This document shows positions 40,507-48,573 of a stretch of 64,000 bases of DNA, piece by piece. The position numbers and the translations under genes are program-made. Origin of the DNA: Chthoniobacterales bacterium (GTDB lineage Bacteria; Verrucomicrobiota; Verrucomicrobiia; Chthoniobacterales; JACTMZ01). The notes beneath the pieces were generated by a model that ran no database searches, was not told the DNA's origin, and saw only the letters and a list, made by a program, of their open reading frames with translations. The stretch spans positions 1-64,000 of the forward strand of contig VEQL01000001.1 in NCBI GenBank assembly GCA_018883245.1, read 5' to 3'. Positions within the stretch are counted from its first letter, which is position 1. Each line of letters starts with the position of its first letter.

Positions 40507-41381
40507 CAGACTTTCTGCACCGCGGGACGTCCGAGCAGGCCGTAGGGTTTGAAGACGAGGATGACCAGGAGAAGCGAATAGACGACCAGGTCGCGGTAAG
40601 TCGAGGGCATCACGGTGACGATGAGAACTTCCACCGCGCCGAGCAAATAGCCTCCGAGCACCGCGCCGCGCACGTTGCCGATGCCGCCGATGACAGCGGC
40701 GACGAACGCCTTCCACCCGACCAGGATACCCATGGATGCGCCGATCACCGGGTAGGCCAGTCCGTAGAGCACGCCGGCCGCGCCGCCCAGCGCCGCGCCG
40801 ATCGCGAATGTCACGCTGATGATCGTGTTAACGGGCACACCCATGAGCGGCACGCTGAAGCGGTCCTGCGCGATGGCCCTCATGGCCATGCCGTAGCGTG
40901 TTTTGCGGATGAAGAAATCCAGCGCGACCATGAGTCCGACCGAGACGCCGATGATGAGAAGCTGCAGCGAGGAAATGCTGATCCCGGCCAGATGCCAGGT
41001 CACCGATTTGAAAATTTCCGGCATGCGCTGCGAGTAAGGACTGAGGCTGAGCGTGGTGTTCTGTATGACAAGACCGCAGCCGAGCGCGGTGATGATGGCC
41101 GAAACGCGGGGGGCGTTGCGCAGCGGACGGTAAGCCAGCCGCTCGATGCAGACGCCGAGGAGCGCCGTGGCCAGCATCACGATGAGGAGCGCCGCCACGA
41201 AGGGCACGGGCGCGACGAGAAGCAGGAGGAAGCAGAAGAACGCGCTCACCATGAACACATCACCGTGGGCGAAATTGATCATGACCAGCACGCCATAGAC
41301 CATGCTGTAGCCGAGCGCGATGAGCGCGTAGATCGATCCGAGTTGGACCGCGTTGATCGCCTGCTGCGCGAAATAATCCAT
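40506..41381 (-). CDS. livH: Branched-chain amino-acid ABC transporter permease LivH
   Basis: The 291-residue permease starts MDYFAQQAINAVQLGSIYAL, a typical LivH beginning, and contains VLVMINFAHGDVFMV, GMAMRAIAQDRFSVPLMGV (EAA loop) and VIGGIGNVRGAVLGG. It has about eight membrane segments and is 17 bases downstream of the binding-protein gene, hence the second gene of the transporter. Confidence 0.95.
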   Translation of the reverse strand: MDYFAQQAINAVQLGSIYALIALGYSMVYGVLVMINFAHGDVFMVSAFFCFLLLLVAPVPFVAALLIVMLATALLGVCIERLAYRPLRNAPRVSAIITALGCGLVIQNTTLSLSPYSQRMPEIFKSVTWHLAGISISSLQLLIIGVSVGLMVALDFFIRKTRYGMAMRAIAQDRFSVPLMGVPVNTIISVTFAIGAALGGAAGVLYGLAYPVIGASMGILVGWKAFVAAVIGGIGNVRGAVLGGYLLGAVEVLIVTVMPSTYRDLVVYSLLLVILVFKPYGLLGRPAVQKV

Positions 41382-41398
41382 GCGCGCGGCTCAGACGA

Positions 41399-42562
41399 TC
41401 AAGGCTGCGCGTTCGTCACCCACTGGAAGGCGCCGTCTTTGATCTGGAGGACGACGGCACTCTTGATCGGATCGCCCGAGCCGGGTTCGAAGCGGAAGGT
41501 GCCGGTCACGCCCTTGTATTCGCGGATCTGCGACAGCGCTTCGCGCAAAGCCTCTCGGTCATTCTTGCCGGCTTTCTCGATGGCTTCGGTCATGAGACCG
41601 CAGGCGTCGTAGGTGAGTGCGGCGACGTCGTCGGGCGCCTGCCCGTATTTGGCGGTGTAGTCGGTGACGAATTTCTTGGCTTCGTCGGTGGCGATCTGCG
41701 TGGAGAAGTGGTTGCAGAAATACGAGCCGTCGACATCGGCTCCTCCCAGCTTGATGATCTCGGGCGAACTCCATGCGTCGCTGCCGATGAACGGGACATT
41801 GATCCCGAGGCGGCGCGCCTGCTGGGCGATGAGCGGGACGTCGTTGTAATACGTCGGAAGGAAAATGATGTCGGGGTTGGCCTCGCGGATGTTGGTGAGC
41901 TGTGCGGAGAAATCCTTGTCGCCGGTCGTGAATGTCTCGAACGCGACAATCTCGCCGCCGTTGGCGGTGAAGGTTTCCTTGAAGAGAGCGGATTGCGCCA
42001 CGGGCGCCTCGGAGGCCACGTCATAGAGGACGGCCGCCCGCTTTGCCCCGAGGTTGTTGAGGGCGAACTTCGCAAGCACGAGCGCCTCGAATGGATCGGT
42101 GAAGCATCCGCGGAACACGTAGCGCTTCGGCGCGCCGGAAGTCGTGTCGGTCGTTGTCCTGGGGTTGGTGGACCACGGCGACATCATCACGCATTTGAGG
42201 CTCTCGGCGATTTCCCCGGCGGGAATGGCGCAGGCGCTGGAGTTCGGCCCGATCATCGCGACAACACCCTGGCTGGAAATGAGCTGCTGGGCGACCGACG
42301 CGGCTTGGTCGGCCTTGGCGCCGTTGTCGCGGACAACGAGTTCGACTTTCTTGGGTCCGCCCTCGAGCGCTACGCCGCCCTCCTTGTTGATCTGCTCGAA
42401 GAAAAGCTCCGCGGCGTTTTTGCTGGAGGCGCCCACCGCGGGGATGTCGCCGGTCAATTCGAGGTTCATACCGATTTTGACCGCGTCGCTTTTCGGACCG
42501 CCGCAAGCGGCGAGAAAAACCACGGACAACGCAGCGGAAAACAGCCGTATAGATCTTGTCAT
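41399..42562 (-). CDS. livJ: Branched-chain amino-acid ABC transporter substrate-binding lipoprotein
   Basis: The 387-residue protein has a lipoprotein signal (SAALSVVFLAAC) and a type I periplasmic binding fold: KIGMNLELTGDIPAVGASSKNA, GVVAMIGPNSSACAIPAGEIAE, then AAVLYDVAS and FIGSDAWSSPEI. The ligand could be leucine-type amino acids, but related proteins bind amides, urea or aromatic acids, so the substrate is open. It precedes the permeases directly and follows a second lipoprotein gene by 47 bases; promoter uncertain. Confidence 0.92.
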   Translation of the reverse strand: MTRSIRLFSAALSVVFLAACGGPKSDAVKIGMNLELTGDIPAVGASSKNAAELFFEQINKEGGVALEGGPKKVELVVRDNGAKADQAASVAQQLISSQGVVAMIGPNSSACAIPAGEIAESLKCVMMSPWSTNPRTTTDTTSGAPKRYVFRGCFTDPFEALVLAKFALNNLGAKRAAVLYDVASEAPVAQSALFKETFTANGGEIVAFETFTTGDKDFSAQLTNIREANPDIIFLPTYYNDVPLIAQQARRLGINVPFIGSDAWSSPEIIKLGGADVDGSYFCNHFSTQIATDEAKKFVTDYTAKYGQAPDDVAALTYDACGLMTEAIEKAGKNDREALREALSQIREYKGVTGTFRFEPGSGDPIKSAVVLQIKDGAFQWVTNAQP

Positions 42563-42609
42563 GCGGGGTGTTTAGGCGTGCGCTGCACGACCGGCAAGGG
42601 AATTTGGGC

Positions 42610-43086
42610 TCAACGCGGCGGGGCAAGGATGCGCACGGCGGGATCGAGCGCGCGGCGATCCGGGTAAATCATCGGCGGGGCGTTGGAAACCACCTCGTAT
42701 CCGGTGAGAACAAACTCGGGGTAGAAATCATTGCTTGCGGGTTCGTAAACCTTGCCGCCGGTGAAGCGCCCCTGCAGCCGGTATTCGGTGTTGTTGTCGA
42801 TACCCAGCACGCCCTGTGCGCGGTCCGGCGCGAGCTTGGTGTTCTCGTTCATCATCACCAGCTGGGCCGTGTTCCAAGGCTGGCCCGGGCGGCGCACCCA
42901 GCCCCACATTTTGTAATCTTTTTTGTAATAGCGTCGTCCGATGTAGTAGGCGCCGGGTTTTTCGGCGGCAATCATCGCGGCAGCACGCGGGTCGGGCTTG
43001 GCGGACGTGGATCCGGTGGTCTGGCAACCCGCGAGGCCCAGAAGCGCGGCAAGGGCGGGAAGCACGAGGAAAGCCGTGATACGCAT
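42610..43086 (-). CDS. Lipoprotein of unknown function
   Basis: A 158-residue protein starting at ATG 43084-43086 with a lipobox (LPALAALLGLAGC). The mature part has GAYYIGRRYYKKDYKMWGWVRRPGQPW split by short turns, later MNENTKLAPDR, YRLQGRFTGGKVYEPASNDFYPEF and VSNAPPMIYPD. It looks like an outer-surface domain of beta type with many aromatic residues. No family name comes to mind; similar proteins appear in related bacteria by my memory, but this is not verified. It is the first gene of the run that continues with livJ. Confidence 0.7.
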   Translation of the reverse strand: MRITAFLVLPALAALLGLAGCQTTGSTSAKPDPRAAAMIAAEKPGAYYIGRRYYKKDYKMWGWVRRPGQPWNTAQLVMMNENTKLAPDRAQGVLGIDNNTEYRLQGRFTGGKVYEPASNDFYPEFVLTGYEVVSNAPPMIYPDRRALDPAVRILAPPR

Positions 43087-43168
43087 GGGCGCAACGGTAG
43101 TTTCACCCCGGCGCGGGTCAAGGCATCCTGCATTGGAATCCCCCGCCCTTCCGTGGCATGGTCTGCGC

Positions 43169-44236
43169 GTGATACCGATCCTCGGGGAAACTCTGGATTC
43201 TTTGACTGCCCGGTTGGGAGCCATGGGGCACAAGCCTTACCGCGCGCGGCAGGTCATGGAATGGATCCACGAGAAACGCGCGGCGGATTTCGCGGCGATG
43301 ACCGACCTGCCGGCGGGCTTGCGGGCGCAACTGACCGTGGAATTTCCCGCCGAAAAACTCGGGCAGGTGCGGATGACCGGGTCGGAGGACACCACACGCA
43401 AATTCCTTTTCCGCCTGCCCGACGGCCAATTCATCGAGAGCGTTTTTATCCCCGCCTCGCCCGCACTCTACGGCGAGACATCGGACCGCAAGACGCTGTG
43501 TGTATCCACGCAGGTGGGGTGCGCTTACGGATGCAAGTTCTGCGCCAGCGGTCTGCGCGGATGGAAACGCAATCTGACACCCGGAGAGATCACCGCGCAG
43601 GTCTTCCATGTCGGGCAGGCCACGGGCGAACGCGTGGACAACATTGTTTTCATGGGCATGGGCGAGCCGCTGGCGAATTGGAAAAATCTTTCGGTCGCCA
43701 TCGAGATTCTCAACGCCCCGTGGGGTTTCGAGATCGGCGCGCGCCACATCACTGTCTCGACGAGCGGACTCGTCCCGCAGATCCGCGAGTTGGCCGACCA
43801 TCCCGTGCCGGTGCGGTTGGCCATCTCGTTGCACGGGGCGACGGACGAAGTGCGCGATCAAATCATGCCGGTGAACAAGAAATATCCGCTCAAGGAACTT
43901 TTCGACGCGTGTGCGTATTTCACCTCGCGCCGCAAGCAAAAGCTCGGATTCGAATACATCCTCATCGCCGGGGTGAACGACGCGCCCGAGCAGGCACGGC
44001 GGCTCGCCATGCACGCGCGGCGGCTCGACGCCAAAGTGAACCTCATTCCCTACAACACAGTGGAAGGACTGCCATGGGAACGACCGTCCGTCGCGCGCCA
44101 GCAGGAATTCGCGAAAATTGTCCGGGCCGGCGGTGTGGTGGCAACGATCCGCCGCGAAAAAGGCCACGACATCGATGCCGCCTGCGGACAGTTGCGTTTG
44201 CGCGCCGAGGACGAATTGGCCGCGGCTCAAGCCTGA
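43169..44236 (+). CDS. rlmN: 23S rRNA (adenine-2503-C2)-methyltransferase RlmN
   Basis: The 355-residue radical-SAM enzyme starts at GTG 43169. It carries CxxxCxxC as CAYGCKFCAS at about residues 117-124, the SAM-binding VFMGMGEPLANW, the sequence HITVSTSGLVPQI, the segment LIPYNTVEGLPWERPS and the resolving Cys near the C-terminus (DIDAACGQLR). It methylates C2 of A2503 in 23S rRNA and A37 in some tRNAs. The gene is convergent with a DedA-family gene and overlaps it by ten bases. Confidence 0.95.
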   Translation: MIPILGETLDSLTARLGAMGHKPYRARQVMEWIHEKRAADFAAMTDLPAGLRAQLTVEFPAEKLGQVRMTGSEDTTRKFLFRLPDGQFIESVFIPASPALYGETSDRKTLCVSTQVGCAYGCKFCASGLRGWKRNLTPGEITAQVFHVGQATGERVDNIVFMGMGEPLANWKNLSVAIEILNAPWGFEIGARHITVSTSGLVPQIRELADHPVPVRLAISLHGATDEVRDQIMPVNKKYPLKELFDACAYFTSRRKQKLGFEYILIAGVNDAPEQARRLAMHARRLDAKVNLIPYNTVEGLPWERPSVARQQEFAKIVRAGGVVATIRREKGHDIDAACGQLRLRAEDELAAAQA

Positions 44237-44874
44237 GCCGAGCGGCGCTTGGTCAGCCAAGCCTTCCCGAATTCCCACGCAATCGGCAGCACCGAGACGA
44301 TGATGATGCCGAGGATCACGAGCTTCATGTTCTTCTGCACGATTTCGAGGCCGCCGAAGAAGTAACCGCCGCCGAGGAAAAGCCCGACCCACAAAAAGGC
44401 GCCGGTGATGTTGAAGAACGCGAATTTCGAATAGGTCATCGAGGCGACGCCCGCAACGAACGGGGCGAAGGTGCGCACTATCGGGACGAAGCGCGCGAGG
44501 ATGATCGCGCGTCCGCCGTATTTCTCGTAAAAGGCGTGCGCTTTCATCAAGTGCTCTTTGTTGAAAAAGCGGCTGGATTCGTAGTGGAAAACTTTAGGGC
44601 CCATCCATTTGCCGATCGAGTAGTTGACGGCGTCACCGAGGATGGCGGCGATGAGAAGGAGCGGCGTGATAATGCGCACATCCATCCACCCCTTGGCCGC
44701 CAAGGCGCCGACCGCGAAGAGTAATGAATCGCCGGGGAGAAACGGCGTCACGATCAACCCGGTCTCGCAAAAAATGATGAGAAAGAGCAGCACGTAGATC
44801 CACAGACCGTAGTTGGTAATGAACCATTCGAGATGCCTTTCGGCGTGGAGGAAAAAATCGATGATTTCGGCCAT
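44227..44874 (-). CDS. DedA/SNARE-associated membrane protein
   Basis: The 215-residue protein starts at ATG 44872-44874 and has four to five membrane segments, with FCETGLIVTPFLPGDSLLFA and the RFVPIVRTFAPFVAGVASM sequence that contains the conserved Arg and Pro residues of the family. DedA proteins are thought to move undecaprenyl phosphate or lipids across the membrane and matter for envelope integrity. Divergent from nuoD, with a 231-base intergenic region (44875-45105) in which I see no gene or clear promoter match. Confidence 0.9.
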   Translation of the reverse strand: MAEIIDFFLHAERHLEWFITNYGLWIYVLLFLIIFCETGLIVTPFLPGDSLLFAVGALAAKGWMDVRIITPLLLIAAILGDAVNYSIGKWMGPKVFHYESSRFFNKEHLMKAHAFYEKYGGRAIILARFVPIVRTFAPFVAGVASMTYSKFAFFNITGAFLWVGLFLGGGYFFGGLEIVQKNMKLVILGIIIVSVLPIAWEFGKAWLTKRRSAQA

Positions 44875-45105
44875 GGGACCGCGCTTTTTAGGTCCGGTGC
44901 GAAGCCGTGGCAAACGCAAAGCGCCCGCACTTGGAAATTTTCAAAGCGCACAAACTTGAGGACCAGGAGACCCTCATTTTTCCCGATGGAAAAAGGGACA
45001 ATTTTACGCAGCTGGCAGACAGCCTCACACACGAAAAGGCCAAGGTGCCGACAAACCGACGCCGGAAGTTGCCAAATGCACCCCGCAAACGTAAAAATCC
45101 CCGCG

Positions 45106-46353
45106 ATGTCCACCGTTATCGAGTCACCAGACACTGCATCTCGCGCCCGCGAGGCCGAAAGAAAAGCCCGCGAAAAAGGAGAGCTCCTCGGCGAGACGCT
45201 GACCATCAACATGGGTCCGTCGCATCCCTCGACCCACGGAGTGCTCCGCATCGTGCTGGAACTCGACGGCGAGATCATCACCAAGGCCACCCCGGATATC
45301 GGATACCTTCACCGCGGCGACGAAAAAATCGCCGAGAACATGCAATACAACCAGTTCGTGCCCTACACGGACCGTTTGGATTACCTGGCACCGCTGGCCA
45401 ACAACGTCGCCTACGCACTGGCCGTTGAAAAACTCATGGACTGGACACTGCCCCCGCGCGGACAAGCCATCCGCGTCATCTGCTGCGAGCTGGCGCGCAT
45501 TTCCTCGCACCTTCTCGGCATCGGCTGCTACGCGATGGACATCGGGGCAATGACGGTTTTCCTCTACACCTTCAACCACCGCGAAACGATCTACAATCTG
45601 TGCGAGCAGCTCACCGGCGCGAGGTTCACCACCTCTTACACTCGGGTGGGCGGAATGACCCGCGACATGCCGCCGGGCTTCGAGCAAGGCGTGCGCGCAT
45701 TCATCAAGGATCTGCTCCCGAGCCTCGATGAGGTGGACAAACTTCTCACCCGCAATCCGATCTGGATCGATCGCACGAAGGACATCGGGGTCATCGGCAG
45801 GGAGCGCGCCATCGCCTACGGCCTCACCGGTCCGAACCTTCGCGGCTCGGGCGTGGAATACGACCTTCGCAAGACGCACCCCTACCTCGGATACGAGCAG
45901 TATGACTTCGACGTCCCGGTCGGTTCGACGGGCGACTGCTTCGACCGCTACCTCGTCCGCATGGAAGAAATGCGCCAGAGCGTGCGCATCCTCGAACAGG
46001 CTCTCGCCAAGATGCCGTCCGGCCCCATCCACGTGGAGGACCCGAAAAACATCCTGCCGAAGAAAACCGATGTGATGACCAAGATGGAGGAACTCATCCA
46101 CCAGTTCATCATCACCACGCAGGGCATCGACGCGCCGGTCGGCGAGGTCTATTTCGCGGCGGAAAATCCCAAGGGGGAACTTGGATTTTACATCAACAGC
46201 AAGGGCGGCGGGGTTCCTTACCGCCTGAAGATCCGCGCCCCTTCCTTCGCCAATCTCAGCATTTTGCCGGAGTTGTTGCCGGGGCACTACGTGAGCGACG
46301 TGCCGGCGATTCTGGGCAGCATCGATTTTGTGATGGGCGAATGCGACCGTTAG
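45106..46353 (+). CDS. nuoD: NADH-quinone oxidoreductase subunit D
   Basis: The 415-residue subunit of complex I contributes to the quinone site. Marks: LTINMGPSHPSTHGVLRIVLELDG, the HRGDEKI and QFVPYTDRLDYL motifs, GGMTRDMPPGF and the C-terminal DFVMGECDR. The start ATG 45106 is followed by about 30 non-conserved residues. It stands alone: nuoC does not precede it, and nuoEF lies 6 kb away on the other strand. Convergent with infA. Confidence 0.95.
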   Translation: MSTVIESPDTASRAREAERKAREKGELLGETLTINMGPSHPSTHGVLRIVLELDGEIITKATPDIGYLHRGDEKIAENMQYNQFVPYTDRLDYLAPLANNVAYALAVEKLMDWTLPPRGQAIRVICCELARISSHLLGIGCYAMDIGAMTVFLYTFNHRETIYNLCEQLTGARFTTSYTRVGGMTRDMPPGFEQGVRAFIKDLLPSLDEVDKLLTRNPIWIDRTKDIGVIGRERAIAYGLTGPNLRGSGVEYDLRKTHPYLGYEQYDFDVPVGSTGDCFDRYLVRMEEMRQSVRILEQALAKMPSGPIHVEDPKNILPKKTDVMTKMEELIHQFIITTQGIDAPVGEVYFAAENPKGELGFYINSKGGGVPYRLKIRAPSFANLSILPELLPGHYVSDVPAILGSIDFVMGECDR

Positions 46354-46360
46354 GGCGCTT

Positions 46361-46579
46361 CTACTTTTCGCGGTAGGTGATGCGCGCCTTGGTCAGGTCG
46401 TAGGGCGAAATTTCTATCTGCACTTTGTCGCCCGGGACGATGCGGACGAAATGCTTGCGCATTTTGCCGCCGATGTGGGCAAGGACGACCGTATCGTTCG
46501 GCAATTTCACGCGGAACATCGTGCCGGGCAGAACCTCGACAACAACGCCTTCCGCGGGAATGGAATCTTCCTTGGCCAT
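46361..46579 (-). CDS. infA: Translation initiation factor IF-1
   Basis: The 72-residue OB-fold protein starts [19 protein letters not shown] and contains [21 protein letters not shown] and [21 protein letters not shown]. Length is exactly that of typical IF-1. It lies four bases after the stop of the LuxC-like gene, so it may be read from that transcript. It is the last gene of the run. Confidence 0.97.
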   Translation of the reverse strand: MAKEDSIPAEGVVVEVLPGTMFRVKLPNDTVVLAHIGGKMRKHFVRIVPGDKVQIEISPYDLTKARITYREK

Positions 46580-46583
46580 GTGA

Positions 46584-47684
46584 TCAGCCAGTGAAGCCGG
46601 AGGACGGCTCGAAATCAACCCACTTGACGAGCGAAGCCAAGCGCCCGACTCCGCCATTGTGCCAAGTCCACGGTGGAAGTTGCATCCGGCCCACGGGACA
46701 GAAGCGCGAAGGTCGCAGAGCCGGGAAACGCCTCACTGTGTCCTCGGTGCACGGGTAAAGGCCGACGGCCCCCAGGTGCGCGGCCGCCGGTCCGAGCGCG
46801 GCGGCAAGATCATCCGGCAAAGGTCGGACAAAAATCACGCGGTTGAGAGGTGACGCGGGAAATCCCGTGTCGTTGTCCAGGACCACAGTCCAATCGAGGT
46901 TGGCTCCACCTTCCCAAATCGCCACCGATGGATCGGCAACGGCACGAAAGCGATAGGCCGCACGGAGATCCGCGATGGCGGCTTTCTCTCCCGCGCCGAG
47001 CGCACCCCGCGGATGCGTGCGGTTGAACTGCTCCATGGCCGCAGCAAGGCCCCCGGCGTATGCACGCGCGAATCCCGGCTCCGGTTCGCGCACATAGAAA
47101 ACCACGGGCGAGAGGCAACCCTGCTGGTCGAACAGCGACGCGTCGCGGGCCGCATCCGCGCAGGAGGAAAGAGCGGGATCGTGCCAGATGATCCCCAGGC
47201 TGACCTTGTGGCCGTAGCCGATGAAGATTTTGTCCGCAGCCAAGCGGGAGCGGATGGTTGCGACGGTTTCGTCCATCCCGAAAACAATCACCGCGTCCGC
47301 CCGCTCCATCCATTCGCCGGGCAAATCTTCCCGTGGTTCAACCTGACCACCCAGCGCATCGGGCAAGCGAGAAACAAATTCATCGACTTCGATCAATCCG
47401 CCCCGCGGCAATTTCAACAAGTTGCGACTGCCAAGGAGAAGTCCACCGACAAGGGATTGCAAGGCCGCGTGCGGCGTGTTGCCGCTGACCACGTGCAGAA
47501 TCGTGCACGGAGCAACAGCTTTGGTTTTGCCGTCGCCGTGCGGCACCCAAGCATCGAGAGCGTTCACATCACCGAGTTCCGCACGCACCCACGCAAGCAG
47601 ATCGTCCGCCGTCGTCGAACCGAGCAGCGCGCGGAATGGCTCCGCTGCAATAGCGAGCGATAGGGCGCGTTGCCGTGTGTTCAT
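46584..47684 (-). CDS. luxC: LuxC-like acyl-CoA reductase
   Basis: The 366-residue product starts at ATG 47682-47684. It belongs to the aldehyde-dehydrogenase-fold LuxC group: [16 protein letters not shown] (Rossmann-type turn), [22 protein letters not shown], and the catalytic Cys in [14 protein letters not shown]. LuxC reduces an acyl group, held on LuxE or CoA, to a fatty aldehyde with NADPH. No luciferase genes are seen, so aldehyde must serve another purpose such as wax or lipid synthesis. A LuxE-like gene lies on the same strand at 50768-51781, separated by hppA and a VapBC module. infA follows directly. Confidence 0.8.
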   Translation of the reverse strand: MNTRQRALSLAIAAEPFRALLGSTTADDLLAWVRAELGDVNALDAWVPHGDGKTKAVAPCTILHVVSGNTPHAALQSLVGGLLLGSRNLLKLPRGGLIEVDEFVSRLPDALGGQVEPREDLPGEWMERADAVIVFGMDETVATIRSRLAADKIFIGYGHKVSLGIIWHDPALSSCADAARDASLFDQQGCLSPVVFYVREPEPGFARAYAGGLAAAMEQFNRTHPRGALGAGEKAAIADLRAAYRFRAVADPSVAIWEGGANLDWTVVLDNDTGFPASPLNRVIFVRPLPDDLAAALGPAAAHLGAVGLYPCTEDTVRRFPALRPSRFCPVGRMQLPPWTWHNGGVGRLASLVKWVDFEPSSGFTG

Positions 47685-47763
47685 CACGATAAGCAGCAGA
47701 TGTTTCCGCCGGAGCCGCGCACTGGCGAGAACTTTGCACCGCACTACAGGATGCGACGCAAAC

Positions 47764-47851
47764 TTTTTGGAGTGCGGTGGCGTAGGGCAAAGCCCACCTC
47801 GCCGCGTCCGCCAAGAGAAAGCGCCGTCATGCCGGCGCACTCCATAATACC
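47764..47851. repeat. REP-like element, left copy of a repeat pair around VapBC
   Basis: Ends TTTTGGAGTGCG (47765-47776) and CGCACTCCATAA (47836-47847) are inverted to each other, and the 29 bases at 47823-47851 recur at 48524-48552 with one change. The middle contains GTGGCGTAGGGCAAAGCCCAC, itself a hairpin (GTGGG-type arms). Located downstream of vapC and upstream of luxC. Confidence 0.65.
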
Positions 47852-47862
47852 CTCCAACAAAC

Positions 47863-48243
47863 TCAGCTCCCAGCCTTGGCCAAGGCGAGGATCCGGTCGA
47901 AGTGTTTGTCGCAATGCTCCAAGTCCAAACAATGGGCAAGGGCGCACGCGGCGATCACAATGTCGCTGCTCGGAACCGTAAGTCCCTTCTCGCGGCAGCG
48001 GAGTGCGAGCCGCGACGCCATCCTCCACGTTTGCGGATCGACCGGGACGCGGCCGATTTCCTTTTCCATTTCGGCAAGATGTCGCTTTTCATTCGAACCA
48101 CGGACCCCGTGCCAAAGCTCAACGAGCGTCATGTCGCACCATGCGGCGTTGCCGGAGAGGACGAGCATCTCAACACGGTCGCCGACCTCGGAATCGCGCT
48201 CGCGCAGGTATTCCACCCAGCTCGACGTGTCCACCAGAGTCAT
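47863..48243 (-). CDS. vapC: PIN-domain toxin VapC
   Basis: The 126-residue protein opens MTLVDTSSWVEYLR with the first acidic residue of the PIN site, has ELWHGVRGS in the middle with the second, and ends with TVPSSDIVIAACALAH and DLEHCDKHFDRI, completing the metal site. VapC enzymes cut specific RNAs, often tRNA. The start overlaps the vapB stop by four bases. The module sits between two near-identical 29-base repeats. Confidence 0.85.
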   Translation of the reverse strand: MTLVDTSSWVEYLRERDSEVGDRVEMLVLSGNAAWCDMTLVELWHGVRGSNEKRHLAEMEKEIGRVPVDPQTWRMASRLALRCREKGLTVPSSDIVIAACALAHCLDLEHCDKHFDRILALAKAGS

Positions 48244-48461
48244 CGTGCTTTAACCGTATCGGACGCACGTGTTGCCTGCAGTTCCGCTTGTGACATGAAA
48301 TCACGGAAGCGTCCGCGCACCTTCGCATTGAGTTGCTCGAGCCTCTTCAGCTTGTTGAAGGTTTCCAAGGCGGTCACGACTGCTTCGCGCTTGGTGGTGG
48401 CACCGGTGAATTTCATGGCTTCGCGAAGAGCCTCATCCGGAACATCGAGCGTAGTTTTCAT
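48240..48461 (-). CDS. vapB: VapB-type antitoxin
   Basis: A 73-residue protein starting MKTTLDVPDEALREAMKFTG, a beta strand and helix pair of VapB/ribbon-helix-helix type, followed by TKREAVVTALETFNKLKRL and a C-terminal toxin-binding part. It directly precedes and overlaps the PIN toxin. It should repress its own promoter, which would lie between 48462 and 48523. Confidence 0.85.
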   Translation of the reverse strand: MKTTLDVPDEALREAMKFTGATTKREAVVTALETFNKLKRLEQLNAKVRGRFRDFMSQAELQATRASDTVKAR

Positions 48462-48523
48462 GATTCCAAATTAGGCGCGACAGGAATCCTGTCAACGCAC
48501 TGTTGTAATCCACAATCCAAAGT

Positions 48524-48552
48524 GCCGTCATGCCGGCGCACTCCAAAATACC
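48524..48552. repeat. Right copy of the 29-base repeat flanking VapBC
   Basis: Matches 47823-47851 except for one base (AAAATACC against ATAATACC). It contains the near-palindrome GCCGTCATGCCGGC. It lies upstream of the vapB start and 22 bases beyond the hppA stop. Confidence 0.7.
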
Positions 48553-48573
48553 GCCGCGCGACGAATGCCGGTA

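Noticed and set aside
42563-42609. Riboswitch ahead of the liv operon
   Set aside because: The gap is only 47 bases and shows no structured element.
43169-44236. cfr-type resistance methyltransferase
   Set aside because: Motifs and length fit housekeeping RlmN; no sign of transfer or resistance context.
44907-45105. Possible small gene upstream of nuoD (MANAKRPHLEIFKAHKLED...)
   Set aside because: The first 45 codons look protein-like, but the frame then runs on inside nuoD as Arg-rich shadow, with no ribosome binding site and no family.
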